DNA of 64,000 bases from Bacteroidales bacterium (lineage in GTDB: Bacteria > Bacteroidota > Bacteroidia > Bacteroidales > UBA932), in assembly GCA_017454905.1 (NCBI GenBank), contig JAFTCB010000062.1:240232-304231 (forward strand), given 5' to 3'. The translations under genes were made by a program, and so were the position numbers. Below are positions 43,322-50,660 of the stretch, one piece after another. A model generated the notes under the pieces. The model searched no databases, was not told where the DNA came from, and saw only the letters and a program-made list of their open reading frames with translations. How positions within the stretch are numbered: the first letter of the stretch is position 1; each line of letters begins with the position of its first letter.

Positions 43322-43329
43322 CAAATTTA
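43322..43329 (-). promoter_or_regulatory. -7 promoter element for the tkt-lepA operon
   Basis: TAAATTTG on the minus strand, 35 bp upstream of the tkt ATG. Confidence 0.5.
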
Positions 43330-43373
43330 GTCATTTTTTCCAAAGCCACGACACTACTCCGGAAGAACTATCG

Positions 43374-43381
43374 TATCTTTG
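43374..43381 (+). promoter_or_regulatory. -7 promoter element, almost leaderless
   Basis: TATCTTTG with only 8 nt to the ATG of the DedA-like gene, so transcription would begin at or within a few bases of the start codon. Confidence 0.6.
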
Positions 43382-43389
43382 CCATCAAT

Positions 43390-43827
43390 ATGGAATGGCT
43401 GGAGAGTCTGGGCCTGTTGGGGCTGTTTCTCGGAAGTGCGCTGGCGGCATCGATCGTGCCGTTCAGTTCGGATGTCCTGTACATCGCGATCCTCGCCAGC
43501 ACAGGGCAGTCTGTCGGCTGCCTGGTTGCCGCCACGGCGGGCAGCTGGCTGGGCAGCCTGTTCACCTACTACCTGGGCTGGCTGGGGAAATGGGAATGGA
43601 TCGAGAAATGGTTCAAGATCACCCGGGAGAAACTGGAGCAGCAACAGGCGAAAGTCCAGAAATACGGCGTCTGGCTGGCCCTGTTCAGCTGGGTACCCAT
43701 CATCGGCGATGTCACCGTGCTGGCCCTCGGCTTCTACAAGACATCCCGCGGATGGACTTTCCTGATGCTGCTGATCGGCAAGGCCCTCCGCTATCTGTTC
43801 TGGAACCTGATCGTCGGATTGTTCTAA
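43390..43827 (+). CDS. YqaA/DedA-like SNARE-associated membrane protein
   Basis: 145 residues with four hydrophobic segments. The sequence SALAASIVPFSSDVLYIAIL, GSWLGSLFTYYLGWLGK and WVPIIGDVTVLALGF is typical of the YqaA subgroup of the DedA superfamily, some of which flip lipids such as undecaprenyl phosphate. The short length matches YqaA. The stop codon overlaps the convergent DUF456 stop within CTAA (43824-43827). Confidence 0.85.
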   Translation: MEWLESLGLLGLFLGSALAASIVPFSSDVLYIAILASTGQSVGCLVAATAGSWLGSLFTYYLGWLGKWEWIEKWFKITREKLEQQQAKVQKYGVWLALFSWVPIIGDVTVLALGFYKTSRGWTFLMLLIGKALRYLFWNLIVGLF

Positions 43828-44315
43828 ATAAAGACGATGATGTAATAAAGCATCACGGCCGAAGAGATCAGTTTGATCCCCGTGCCGGAGAGGAAGCCCA
43901 GGAAGGCTCCCAGCGAAGACTTGAGCGAGGCGCCGGCATCCTTGCCGGCCAGGAGCATTTCCGCCAGGAAAGCCGCCAGCAGCGAAGTGACGATCATTCC
44001 CCCGGGCAGGGGGAAAATCAGTCCGGCCAGCAACCCCAGGACCGCACCCCAGGAAGCATATTTGCTCCCGCCGGTCAGTTTGGTGAACCAGGCGGGGACG
44101 ATGTAGTCCAGCACCGTCACGACGACCGTGACGGCCAGCAGGACGAACAGGAGCGTCAGGGACATCGGCTCCCCCGCCTTGTCGGTGCCGCCGAAGAAAT
44201 ACATGAGCAAAATGCCCACCCAGCTCAGCGGAGGCCCGGGCAGGCCGGGAACGATGCTGCCGATGATCCCGACGACTCCGAGGATCACGGCAATGACTAT
44301 CATCACGGTATTCAT
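43824..44315 (-). CDS. DUF456 membrane protein
   Basis: 163 residues from ATG 44315. Five membrane segments rich in Gly, Pro and Leu (MIVIAVILGVVGIIGSIVPGLPGPPLSWVG, LLAVTVVVTVLDYIVPAW, VLGLLAGLIFPLPGGMI). PGLPGPPLSW is the DUF456 signature. Function unknown. Only 4 nt separate its -7 element from the ATG. Confidence 0.85.
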   Translation of the reverse strand: MNTVMIVIAVILGVVGIIGSIVPGLPGPPLSWVGILLMYFFGGTDKAGEPMSLTLLFVLLAVTVVVTVLDYIVPAWFTKLTGGSKYASWGAVLGLLAGLIFPLPGGMIVTSLLAAFLAEMLLAGKDAGASLKSSLGAFLGFLSGTGIKLISSAVMLYYIIVFI

Positions 44316-44319
44316 ACCC

Positions 44320-44327
44320 CAAAGATA
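44320..44327 (-). promoter_or_regulatory. -7 promoter element, almost leaderless (DUF456 gene)
   Basis: TATCTTTG on the minus strand, 4 nt before the DUF456 ATG. Divergent from the promoter at 44367-44374. Confidence 0.6.
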
Positions 44328-44366
44328 CAAAGAATCCGGATTCCGTTGCATTCTCCCGGATTTTAT

Positions 44367-44374
44367 TATCTTTG
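44367..44374 (+). promoter_or_regulatory. -7 promoter element for the EF-hand-like gene
   Basis: TATCTTTG, 28 bp before ATG 44403. Confidence 0.6.
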
Positions 44375-44402
44375 TAGACAGATATATCAAACACTTCTCA
44401 CC

Positions 44403-44699
44403 ATGAGCGAAGAACCCAAAAAGAAAGCGATGGACCTTGACGGAGACGGCAAGGTGACCTTCGACGAAGCCGTGCAGTACACCAAGGAAAAGGCAGCCGA
44501 ACTGGCCGGAAAGGCCAAGGTCAAGGCGGCCGAGATCGGCGAGGAAGCCAAAGAGAGATTCGCCGAACTGAAAGAAGACGCTGCCGACGTGGCAGAAAAA
44601 GCCAAGGCCAAAGCCGCCGAAATCGGCGAAGAGGTCAAGGACCTCTACTCCGACACTGTGGAGAAATTCCGCAAGAAAGACGGAGCGAAAGAGGCTTAA
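44403..44699 (+). CDS. Small helical protein with one EF-hand-like loop
   Basis: 98 residues from ATG 44403. Residues about 10-20 (MDLDGDGKVTFDEAV) form a single DxDxDG calcium-binding-like loop. The rest is a charged amphipathic helix with an imperfect repeat: KAKVKAAEIGEEAKERFAEL and, 33 residues later, KAKAKAAEIGEEVKDLYSD. The style resembles LEA- or apolipoprotein-like helices. No signal peptide. A promoter and a strong terminator frame it, so it is expressed on its own. I do not recognise a named family. Confidence 0.8.
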   Translation: MSEEPKKKAMDLDGDGKVTFDEAVQYTKEKAAELAGKAKVKAAEIGEEAKERFAELKEDAADVAEKAKAKAAEIGEEVKDLYSDTVEKFRKKDGAKEA

Positions 44700-44700
44700 A

Positions 44701-44737
44701 ACGGAAAGGCCCGGGGGTGAATCCCGGGCCTTTCCGT
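44701..44737. terminator. Bidirectional intrinsic terminator
   Basis: A perfect 15-bp stem ACGGAAAGGCCCGGG / CCCGGGCCTTTCCGT with loop GGTGAAT lies between convergent genes ending at 44699 (+) and 44753 (-). Confidence 0.88.
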
Positions 44738-44752
44738 TGCTGGTCGTCTGGA

Positions 44753-45364
44753 TCAGAAGAGGAAGCCGATGCCGGCCGTAAAGCAGTTGTTATAGACATT
44801 CTGCTCGCGGATCAGGCGGCTCAGGCCCAGGGCATAGCCCACGCGGACCTGCACAGCGCCGGCGAGCGTGATGCCCACGCCGAAATCCCACTGGGCATTC
44901 ACCCGGATCAGGCCGTGCATGGCATCCACCGGGTTGGTGTTCGTCACGAAGGTATCGCCTTGGTAGAGATTGCCGAACAGGCCGGCATTGACCACGGGGC
45001 CGCTGAAGAAAGAGGCCATCAGGCTCGGACTCAGCTCGAACGAATACTTCACGTTGAGCGGGACGGACAGATAATGCTCCCGGATGAACTTGGGCGTCAT
45101 ATTGGCATCATTCTGCGCAGACTGGTAATAATAGTATACGCCCGGCTCGAAGGTCAGCCCCGCCAGCGCTGAGAAATAGAACTCATGGGTCACCCCGGCA
45201 TAGAAGCCGCGCAAGGGATGGGAAGACAGGAAAGAAGAGCAGTCCGCTCCCCGGAAACTGGTCGTGGCATAGCCGAAATTGGCATTCCACTCCGCCTGGG
45301 CGGAGGCAACGGTCCCGCCCAGCAGGGCGGCTGCCAGCGCAAGGACAATCTTGAACTTTCTCAC
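44753..45364 (-). CDS. Outer-membrane beta-barrel protein
   Basis: 203 residues from GTG 45364, which opens the signal peptide MRKFKIVLALAAALLGGTVASAQA. No ATG fits as well: the upstream in-frame ATG would put 24 charged residues before the signal. The mature part has amphipathic strands (LTFEPGVYYYYQSAQNDAN, FIREHYLSVPLNVKYSFEL, CFTAGIGFLF) and ends in Phe, as expected of a porin-like barrel. It is preceded by TAATTTTG. Confidence 0.78.
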   Translation of the reverse strand: MRKFKIVLALAAALLGGTVASAQAEWNANFGYATTSFRGADCSSFLSSHPLRGFYAGVTHEFYFSALAGLTFEPGVYYYYQSAQNDANMTPKFIREHYLSVPLNVKYSFELSPSLMASFFSGPVVNAGLFGNLYQGDTFVTNTNPVDAMHGLIRVNAQWDFGVGITLAGAVQVRVGYALGLSRLIREQNVYNNCFTAGIGFLF

Positions 45365-45387
45365 GGCGATCTGTTTTATCTTTTTTA

Positions 45388-45395
45388 CAAAATTA
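45388..45395 (-). promoter_or_regulatory. -7 promoter element for the beta-barrel gene
   Basis: TAATTTTG on the minus strand, 23 bp upstream of the GTG start; this supports that start over the upstream ATG. Confidence 0.5.
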
Positions 45396-45425
45396 GAAAA
45401 AAAACGGATATACGCCACATTTTCG

Positions 45426-45433
45426 TAATTTTG
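45426..45433 (+). promoter_or_regulatory. -7 promoter element, almost leaderless (mutY)
   Basis: TAATTTTG with 5 nt to the mutY ATG. Confidence 0.55.
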
Positions 45434-45438
45434 CACCC

Positions 45439-46542
45439 ATGCATTCCTTCACAGAGACCCTTCTGGCCTGGTATGAGGCTTACGGGCGGGACCTCCCCTG
45501 GCGCCATACCCGCGACCCTTATGCGATCTGGCTGAGCGAGATCATCCTCCAGCAGACCCGCATCGCACAGGGACAGGCCTATTGGGAGCGTTTCATGGAA
45601 GCTTATCCGGACGTACGGTCCCTGGCGGCCGCCAGCGAAGATGAAGTCCTGCGGCTCTGGCAGGGACTCGGCTACTACAGCCGCGCCCGCAACCTGCACG
45701 CCGCGGCCCGGCAGATCGCGGAACTGGGGCATTTCCCGGACACGCTCGAAGGGATCCGAGCGCTCAAAGGCGTCGGCGACTACACGGCCGCCGCCATCGG
45801 ATCGATCGCCTTCGGGCTTCCGGCCGCCGTCGTGGACGGCAACGTGTACCGCGTCCTCTCCCGGCATTTCGGGATCTCCACCCCGGTCGGCAGCACAGCG
45901 GCGAAGAAGGAGTTCACGGAGCGTGCCCAGGCACTGCTGCCGCCGGACCGCGCGGCCGATTTCAACCAGGGAATGATGGACTTCGGCGCCATCCAGTGCA
46001 CCCCGGCTTCTCCGGCCTGCCTGACCTGCCCGCTGGCAGACAGCTGCGTCGCTCTTGCCACCGGCCAGGTAGAGAACCTGCCGGTCAAGGAAAAGGGGCC
46101 CGCCGTGCAGACCCGCCGCTTCGACTATATCTATCTGCGTTTCCAGGGCCGTACCGCCATCCGCCGCCGGGGTTCCGGGGGTATTTGGCAAGGATTATGG
46201 GAGCCTTTGGTCTGCGACCAAAGGCTCCCGGCTCCCGCCGATGACGGGGGATGTTTCCCCCGACACCCCCTCGGTCGCTTCGCTCCGAGTGCCTGCGACC
46301 AAGGGATTCCGGATGCCGAACAAGGAACCGGCATTTTTCCGAAGGGCTTGAAGGCCCTTCGGAAAAACGTGAAACACCAGCTGACCCACCGGACGCTGCT
46401 GGCCGATTTCTATCTGTGGGAACCGCAGGAAGAGCCGGCGCTGCCCCCGGGATACATCTGGATCGAAGAAGCGGAACTTGACCGCTACGCCAAGCCCCGC
46501 CTCTTTGAACTGCTGCTGGAAACGGTTTCCCGCAACGGCTAA
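45439..46542 (+). CDS. mutY: A/G-specific adenine glycosylase with palindromic insert
   Basis: 367 residues. HhH-GPD domain: WLSEIILQQTRIAQGQAYW, LKGVGDYTAAAIGSIAFG with the catalytic Asp in VVDGNVYRVLSR, and the iron-sulfur loop CTPASPACLTCPLADSC. MutY removes A opposite 8-oxoG. The C-terminal NUDIX-like domain is interrupted: between WQGLWEPLV and KHQLTHRTLLADFYLW lie about 55 residues (254-310) encoded by the palindromic insert 46199-46367. A variable loop is normal here, but the nested perfect hairpins show it is an inserted element. The stop overlaps the convergent esterase stop (CTAA). Confidence 0.92.
   Translation: MHSFTETLLAWYEAYGRDLPWRHTRDPYAIWLSEIILQQTRIAQGQAYWERFMEAYPDVRSLAAASEDEVLRLWQGLGYYSRARNLHAAARQIAELGHFPDTLEGIRALKGVGDYTAAAIGSIAFGLPAAVVDGNVYRVLSRHFGISTPVGSTAAKKEFTERAQALLPPDRAADFNQGMMDFGAIQCTPASPACLTCPLADSCVALATGQVENLPVKEKGPAVQTRRFDYIYLRFQGRTAIRRRGSGGIWQGLWEPLVCDQRLPAPADDGGCFPRHPLGRFAPSACDQGIPDAEQGTGIFPKGLKALRKNVKHQLTHRTLLADFYLWEPQEEPALPPGYIWIEEAELDRYAKPRLFELLLETVSRNG
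46199..46367. repeat. 169-bp composite palindromic insert in mutY
   Basis: Five consecutive hairpins: GGGAGCCTTTGGT-CTGCG-ACCAAAGGCTCCC as a perfect 13-bp stem (46199-46229); CGGGGG/CCCCCG (46245-46262); CTCGG/CCGAG (46270-46289); ATGCCG/CGGCAT (46313-46334); and a perfect 14-bp stem TTTTTCCGAAGGGC / GCCCTTCGGAAAAA (46334-46367). The 45-bp core 46245-46289 is shared with 30376-30420 (37/45). The reading frame stays open throughout. Confidence 0.85.
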
Positions 46543-47912
46543 AGCGGTCCGAACTCGGTCTGGCCGCCCGTCCGGACTTCCGTCCGCTGGGGCGCGCGGC
46601 GCGGCTCCACCGGGCAGGTGAAATCCTTCAGTGCCGGCACGGGAGCCGCAGGATTGAAGAAAGGCGTATCCGGCAGGAGGAACTCCTGCAGGCCCAGTCC
46701 GTTCTCCCGGATCCCCTTGACAATGCACAGCGAGAACAGATAGGCGCCGTAATTATCGGTGTGCGTACCGTCAGAATAGGCGGCAAGGGCATCCTGGCCC
46801 AGCACCGTGACGATTTCCCGGCTCATCCCCCAGAGGTCGATATAGGCGCACTCGCCCAGTTCCGCACCCCGGCGGGCATTCACCCCGTAGGGGGTCATCA
46901 GTTCCGTGGAAGTGGCGGTCCGGCGGTCGATCTTGGTCATCGGCGAGACGATGACCGGGATCATCCCGTGCCGCTTGGCTTCGAGCGCCATCGTCGCCAG
47001 GCCCCAGACATAGTCTTTCTCCGGATCGGAATGCGTGCGGACCCAGTCTCCGGCATGGTCCTCGGCATCCCACATCGGATCGTGTCCCTTGGACTTCTCG
47101 TCGTTGGTACCGAGCTGGATCAGCAGGTAGTCTCCCGGACGCGCGCTTTCCATGATCTTGTCCCAGCGGCGGCCGAAACGGAATCCCTTGATGGTCATCC
47201 CGCTCTCGGCATGGTTCGAGACCACGACGCGTCCGTCGAACCAGCGGGGCAGATACTGGCCCCAGGTGCCGCCGGAGGGCTGGTCGGTGACCGTGGAGTC
47301 GCCGATGATGAAGACGGTGACGACATCTTCCGCCGCCGGCTCGATCTCCAACGCACAGACGGCCGGCAGGCTGTCGTGGAACTGCAGGGTAAGCTTGTCA
47401 TCCCAGGTCAGGGTCTTGACCTGTCCGGTCGCATAGTCCAGTTCGCGGGAATTGAGTTTGATCGCGTTTCCCTTCGACAACTGCGGCGTCCGGACATTGA
47501 CATTGAAGGACACGGTCTTGACCTCGCCTTTGCCGGTCTGGACGCTTTCGAGCATCAGGCGGCGGACTTCGGACTTGACCGTCGTCCGGGAAGTCCCCTG
47601 GGGATCGCCGAGCGTGAGGGTGACCTTGTAGTTACCTTCCGGCAGTTTGACCGAGAAACGGAAAGGCTCGGCGGAGGTGACGAAGTCCCGCGTCAGGGCC
47701 GTCCCTTTCTTGCGGACCACATCCGTGACCGCAGAGCCGGGCTCGAATCCATAGCCGAGCGCCTCGGAATAGAGCGACGCAGCCGTCACGGCCACATAAC
47801 CGTCTGCCGCTTCGGCGGAGCCGAAATCAAAACGGCAGCTCTGGCCGGACAGGGTCGGCATCCCGGCCAGGAAAACCGTACAACAGATAATGAAAGACAG
47901 GAAACGATGCAT
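46539..47912 (-). CDS. Rhamnogalacturonan-acetylesterase-like SGNH hydrolase
   Basis: 457 residues from ATG 47912 with signal peptide MHRFLSFIICCTVFLAG. Residues about 25-190 form a beta-rich domain (FDFGSAEAADGYVAV, EGNYKVTLTLGD) like a carbohydrate-binding module. The SGNH/GDSL domain follows: FIIGDSTVTDQPSGGTWGQ (block I Ser), LIQLGTNDEKSKGHD, and DGTHTDNYGA (catalytic Asp and His). This layout fits CE12 enzymes that deacetylate pectic rhamnogalacturonan. The GH78 rhamnosidase at 58358-62062 would act on the same type of glycan. It is downstream of lolD, 20 bp away. Confidence 0.83.
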   Translation of the reverse strand: MHRFLSFIICCTVFLAGMPTLSGQSCRFDFGSAEAADGYVAVTAASLYSEALGYGFEPGSAVTDVVRKKGTALTRDFVTSAEPFRFSVKLPEGNYKVTLTLGDPQGTSRTTVKSEVRRLMLESVQTGKGEVKTVSFNVNVRTPQLSKGNAIKLNSRELDYATGQVKTLTWDDKLTLQFHDSLPAVCALEIEPAAEDVVTVFIIGDSTVTDQPSGGTWGQYLPRWFDGRVVVSNHAESGMTIKGFRFGRRWDKIMESARPGDYLLIQLGTNDEKSKGHDPMWDAEDHAGDWVRTHSDPEKDYVWGLATMALEAKRHGMIPVIVSPMTKIDRRTATSTELMTPYGVNARRGAELGECAYIDLWGMSREIVTVLGQDALAAYSDGTHTDNYGAYLFSLCIVKGIRENGLGLQEFLLPDTPFFNPAAPVPALKDFTCPVEPRRAPQRTEVRTGGQTEFGPL

Positions 47913-47932
47913 AGATATTGGTATTGTGTATT

Positions 47933-48586
47933 CTAAATGAAGATTCCGTCCCGCATCGTAAGGGTGCGGTCGCACAGAGCAGCCAGCTCGGGGTCGTGCG
48001 TGACGATGATGATGGTCTGTCCCCATTTTTCGCGGAGCGCAAAGAACAGCCGGTGGATCTCCTGCTTCGTGGCGGAGTCCAGGTTGCCGGTGGGTTCGTC
48101 GGCGAAGAGGACGGCCGGGTCGTTGACCAGGGCGCGGGCGATGGCGACCCGTTGCTGCTCGCCGCCGGAGAGTTCGGCCGGTTTGTGGTCCAGGCGGGCC
48201 TCCAGCCCCACTTCACCGAGCAGGCGGACGGCCTTGGCGCGCGCCTCCTTCATCGGCACCCCGGCGATCAGCGCCGGGATCAGGACATTCTCCACGGCGG
48301 AGAATTCCGGCAGCAGGTGGTGCGCCTGGAAGACGAATCCGATCCGCCGTCCGCGGAAGGCGGCCAGCCGGTCTCCCATCAGGCGCAGCACGTCTTCTCC
48401 GTCGATCTGCAGGCTGCCGCTGTCCGGCGTGGACAGGGTGCCGAGGATCTGCAGGAGGGTGGATTTGCCGGCGCCGGAAGGTCCCATGATCGCCACGATC
48501 TCGTGCGCGTCCGCGCAGAAATCGATTCCCTTCAGGACCTCCAGGTTCCCGAAGGATTTGTGTATTCCTTTCGCTTCGATGATCAT
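47933..48586 (-). CDS. lolD: LolD-type lipoprotein-release ABC ATPase
   Basis: 217 residues. Walker A GPSGAGKS, signature [15 protein letters not shown], Walker [14 protein letters not shown] and switch His (VTHDPEL) match LolD/MacB-type ATPases. With LolCE it would release lipoproteins from the inner membrane, though no LolC/E gene lies in the window. A role with another MacB-type permease cannot be excluded. It starts at ATG 48586. Confidence 0.85.
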   Translation of the reverse strand: MIIEAKGIHKSFGNLEVLKGIDFCADAHEIVAIMGPSGAGKSTLLQILGTLSTPDSGSLQIDGEDVLRLMGDRLAAFRGRRIGFVFQAHHLLPEFSAVENVLIPALIAGVPMKEARAKAVRLLGEVGLEARLDHKPAELSGGEQQRVAIARALVNDPAVLFADEPTGNLDSATKQEIHRLFFALREKWGQTIIIVTHDPELAALCDRTLTMRDGIFI

Positions 48587-48622
48587 AATGCAACCTTAAA
48601 TATAGGAATAATTCCGGACAAT

Positions 48623-48653
48623 TTTGTTTTTTCCGGCATCAGAACTAACTTTG
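48623..48653 (+). promoter_or_regulatory. Complete Bacteroidota promoter for tRNA-Pro
   Basis: TTTG (48623-48626), then exactly 19 bp, then TAACTTTG (48646-48653). This fits the TTTG-N19-21-TAnnTTTG consensus. The first structural RNA downstream is tRNA-Pro, so the repeat between them would be transcribed as a leader of roughly 150 nt. Confidence 0.75.
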
Positions 48654-48661
48654 CACAAGAA

Positions 48662-48801
48662 TCCTTCGGGGTCGCAGGGGGCGGCTTAGCCCCGGAACAA
48701 GTCGGCATCAGCCGACCGGCCGGCCCCGGGTATTTGACCGAAGGGCAAATACGGAAAGGGGTTTATGGCCGCAAGGGGTCGCAGGGGGCGGCTTAGCCCC
48801 C
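48662..48801. repeat. Intergenic hairpin repeat cluster upstream of tRNA-Pro
   Basis: An identical 26-bp unit occurs twice in direct orientation (48668-48693 and 48775-48800); each has a GGGGGCGGCTTAGCCCC hairpin. Between them are GTCGGC-ATCA-GCCGAC (48701-48716) and TATTTG/CAAATA (48731-48751). Together with the gap before lolD this accounts for the longest non-coding interval on this side (48587-48807). Confidence 0.8.
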
Positions 48802-48807
48802 TTAATA

Positions 48808-48881
48808 CGGGGTGTGGCGCAGTTGGCTAGCGCATCTGGTTTGGGACCAGAGGGTCGAAAGTTCGAGTCTTTTCACCCCGA
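48808..48881 (+). tRNA. tRNA-Pro (anticodon TGG)
   Basis: 74 nt fold as a cloverleaf: acceptor CGGGGTG / CACCCCG with discriminator A, D-stem GCGC/GCGC, anticodon stem TCTGG / CCAGA with loop TTTGGGA (anticodon TGG at 48842-48844), and T-stem GAAAG / CTTTT (with G-T pair) with loop TTCGAGT. CCA is not encoded in full. It reads CCA codons and, by wobble, other proline codons. Confidence 0.93.
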
Positions 48882-48887
48882 CAAAAA

Positions 48888-48919
48888 AGAATCGCCGGAC
48901 CATTGGATCCGGCGATTCT
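48888..48919. terminator. Bidirectional intrinsic terminator
   Basis: A 12-bp stem AGAATCGCCGGA / TCCGGCGATTCT, with an A-run before it and T-rich sequence after. It separates tRNA-Pro (+) from the convergent malate dehydrogenase gene (-). Confidence 0.88.
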
Positions 48920-48939
48920 ATTCTATTTGGGCCCAGCCC

Positions 48940-49926
48940 CTACAGATTCGGGTTGCAGGACTTCCAGTCGGACACCGGCGGGATGATACCGAGGGTAATG
49001 ATCTCGTCGCGCATCTTGCAGAGGTGCTCGTAAGAAGCGCGGAGGTCAGCCAATTCCTCCTTGGTACCGGCGGGAGCGCAGAAATGCACGCCTTCGGCAT
49101 CGATCACGGACGGCATCGCCATCATCACGTTCTGATACTCGGCATTGTTGACATAGCAGCCGGCAGGCCAGGTAAACTTGTCACCGCCCATTGCAGCCTC
49201 GATCATCTTGACGGCATTATAGGCAGGGCTCTGGAAGGAGCTGCGGCCGCGGAGCTTGATAATGTTGGAGCCACCCTGGACCGTGTTGTGCTTGATTTCG
49301 GCCCACCTCTCTGCGGAGAGGTTCTTCTCCGAAAGCGGCGTACCGTCAATCATGGCCTTGGAGGCGAAAACAGCCATCGCCTCACCGTGACCGCCATAGG
49401 TGTAAGCGCCGGTCACCTTGCACTGCTGGACGCCGAATTCCTGGGCGAGCGCCTCCTGAAGGCGGGTGGAATCCAGGGCGGCAAGCGTGGTGACGCACTC
49501 GGGACGCAGACCGGAGTGGAGCAGGACCACCAGGCCGGTCAGGTCAGCCGGGTTGAAGATAACGACGATGTGCTTGACATCCGGGCAGTATTTCTTGACA
49601 TCTTTTCCGAATTCTTCCGCGATCTGGCAGTTGCCCCGGAGCAGGTCCTCGCGCGTCATGCCCTCCTTGCGGGGAGCGCCGCCGGAAGAAATGATATACT
49701 TGGCATCCTTGTAAGCAACGGCGGGGTCGGTCGTCCAGGTGACGTTGGCACCTTCGAAGGCACAGTGGTCGATCTCGGCTACAACGCCGCGGAGGCCGGG
49801 CTCATACACGTCATACAAGCACACGTTCGGAGTAAGTTTAAGCATCAGGGCTGTCTGGGCCATGTTGGAGCCGATCATGCCTGCGGCACCGACAATGACC
49901 AATTTTTCGTTGGTAAGATAGTTCAT
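48940..49926 (-). CDS. mdh: Malate dehydrogenase (malate/lactate dehydrogenase family)
   Basis: 328 residues from ATG 49926 (MNYLTNEKLVIVGAAGMIGSN, Rossmann GxxGxxG motif). Also visible are YIISSGGAPRKEGMTREDLL (substrate-loop Arg residues) and TGAYTYGGHGEAMAVFAS (catalytic His). It interconverts malate and oxaloacetate, part of the reductive branch to succinate in Bacteroidales fermentation. The family includes lactate dehydrogenases, but the length and context favour malate. A -7 element lies 38 bp upstream. Confidence 0.9.
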   Translation of the reverse strand: MNYLTNEKLVIVGAAGMIGSNMAQTALMLKLTPNVCLYDVYEPGLRGVVAEIDHCAFEGANVTWTTDPAVAYKDAKYIISSGGAPRKEGMTREDLLRGNCQIAEEFGKDVKKYCPDVKHIVVIFNPADLTGLVVLLHSGLRPECVTTLAALDSTRLQEALAQEFGVQQCKVTGAYTYGGHGEAMAVFASKAMIDGTPLSEKNLSAERWAEIKHNTVQGGSNIIKLRGRSSFQSPAYNAVKMIEAAMGGDKFTWPAGCYVNNAEYQNVMMAMPSVIDAEGVHFCAPAGTKEELADLRASYEHLCKMRDEIITLGIIPPVSDWKSCNPNL

Positions 49927-49964
49927 ATTGATTGTATAAATTGACGTCTTTCGGAAAAGTCTCG

Positions 49965-49972
49965 CAAATATA
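49965..49972 (-). promoter_or_regulatory. -7 promoter element for mdh
   Basis: TATATTTG on the minus strand, 38 bp upstream of the mdh ATG; divergent from the element at 49984-49991. Confidence 0.5.
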
Positions 49973-49983
49973 CAAAAAATCAT

Positions 49984-49991
49984 TATCTTTG
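49984..49991 (+). promoter_or_regulatory. -7 promoter element for the phosphopantetheinyl transferase gene
   Basis: TATCTTTG, 18 bp before ATG 50010. Confidence 0.55.
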
Positions 49992-50009
49992 CGATGTTAT
50001 AAACTATTT

Positions 50010-50660
50010 ATGGCCCTATATCTTATCAAAGATCTGGACGATGACTACCACTCGCGGGTAGGCGTCTGGCAGATTACGGAGACCGAAGAAGAGCTTCGGG
50101 CGCTTACCTCCATCCCCTCCGACGAACTGGAGGAAATTTCCTACATCAGAAGTGAATCCCTTCGCAAACAGAAGCTGGCCGTCCGCGCCCTTCTGGATGC
50201 GCTTTTCGAGGAGAAGGTGTACCTCAGCCACCACGACAACGGCAAGCCGTACATCGAAAACTCCGCGATGAATATCAGCATCACGCATACCAGCCGCTAC
50301 GTGGCCGTGATCCTCAACCCGACAGACGAGGTGGGCATCGACTGCGAATCGCTCGACCGCGACTTCTCGGCCGTCAAGAAAAAAGCCCTCTCGGAAGAAG
50401 AGATCGAGGAAGTCGACGAGATCGACGAAGAGCAGCGCAATGAGCAGCTCGCCATCTACTGGTGCGCCAAGGAAGCTGTCTACAAGAAGATTTCGCAGTA
50501 CGGCGTGGACTTCGCGGAGCAGATCGAAATCGAGAATTTCCGCATGCGCGGCGAGGGCGAACTGGAAGCCACCTTCACCGACAAGGACGGCTTCGAGGAG
50601 GAGCTGACGCTCGAATACATCACCTTCGACCGTCACGTCCTCGTCTGGGTAGTCGGCTAG
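50010..50660 (+). CDS. 4'-phosphopantetheinyl transferase (Sfp/HetI-like)
   Basis: 216 residues from ATG 50010 (MALYLIKDLDDDYHSRVGVW). Sfp-type signature residues are in NISITHTSRYVAVIL, VGIDCESLDRDF and YWCAKEAVYKKIS. It transfers the phosphopantetheine arm from CoA to carrier proteins such as ACP. The Sfp-type fold, longer than AcpS, is common as the sole such enzyme in Bacteroidales. Its TAG stop overlaps the envC-like TAG on the other strand within CTAG (50657-50660). Confidence 0.88.
   Translation: MALYLIKDLDDDYHSRVGVWQITETEEELRALTSIPSDELEEISYIRSESLRKQKLAVRALLDALFEEKVYLSHHDNGKPYIENSAMNISITHTSRYVAVILNPTDEVGIDCESLDRDFSAVKKKALSEEEIEEVDEIDEEQRNEQLAIYWCAKEAVYKKISQYGVDFAEQIEIENFRMRGEGELEATFTDKDGFEEELTLEYITFDRHVLVWVVG

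Noticed and set aside
48662-48801. CRISPR array
   Set aside because: Only two copies of the 26-bp unit, with an 81-bp gap filled by other hairpins, and no cas gene; it is a palindromic repeat cluster.
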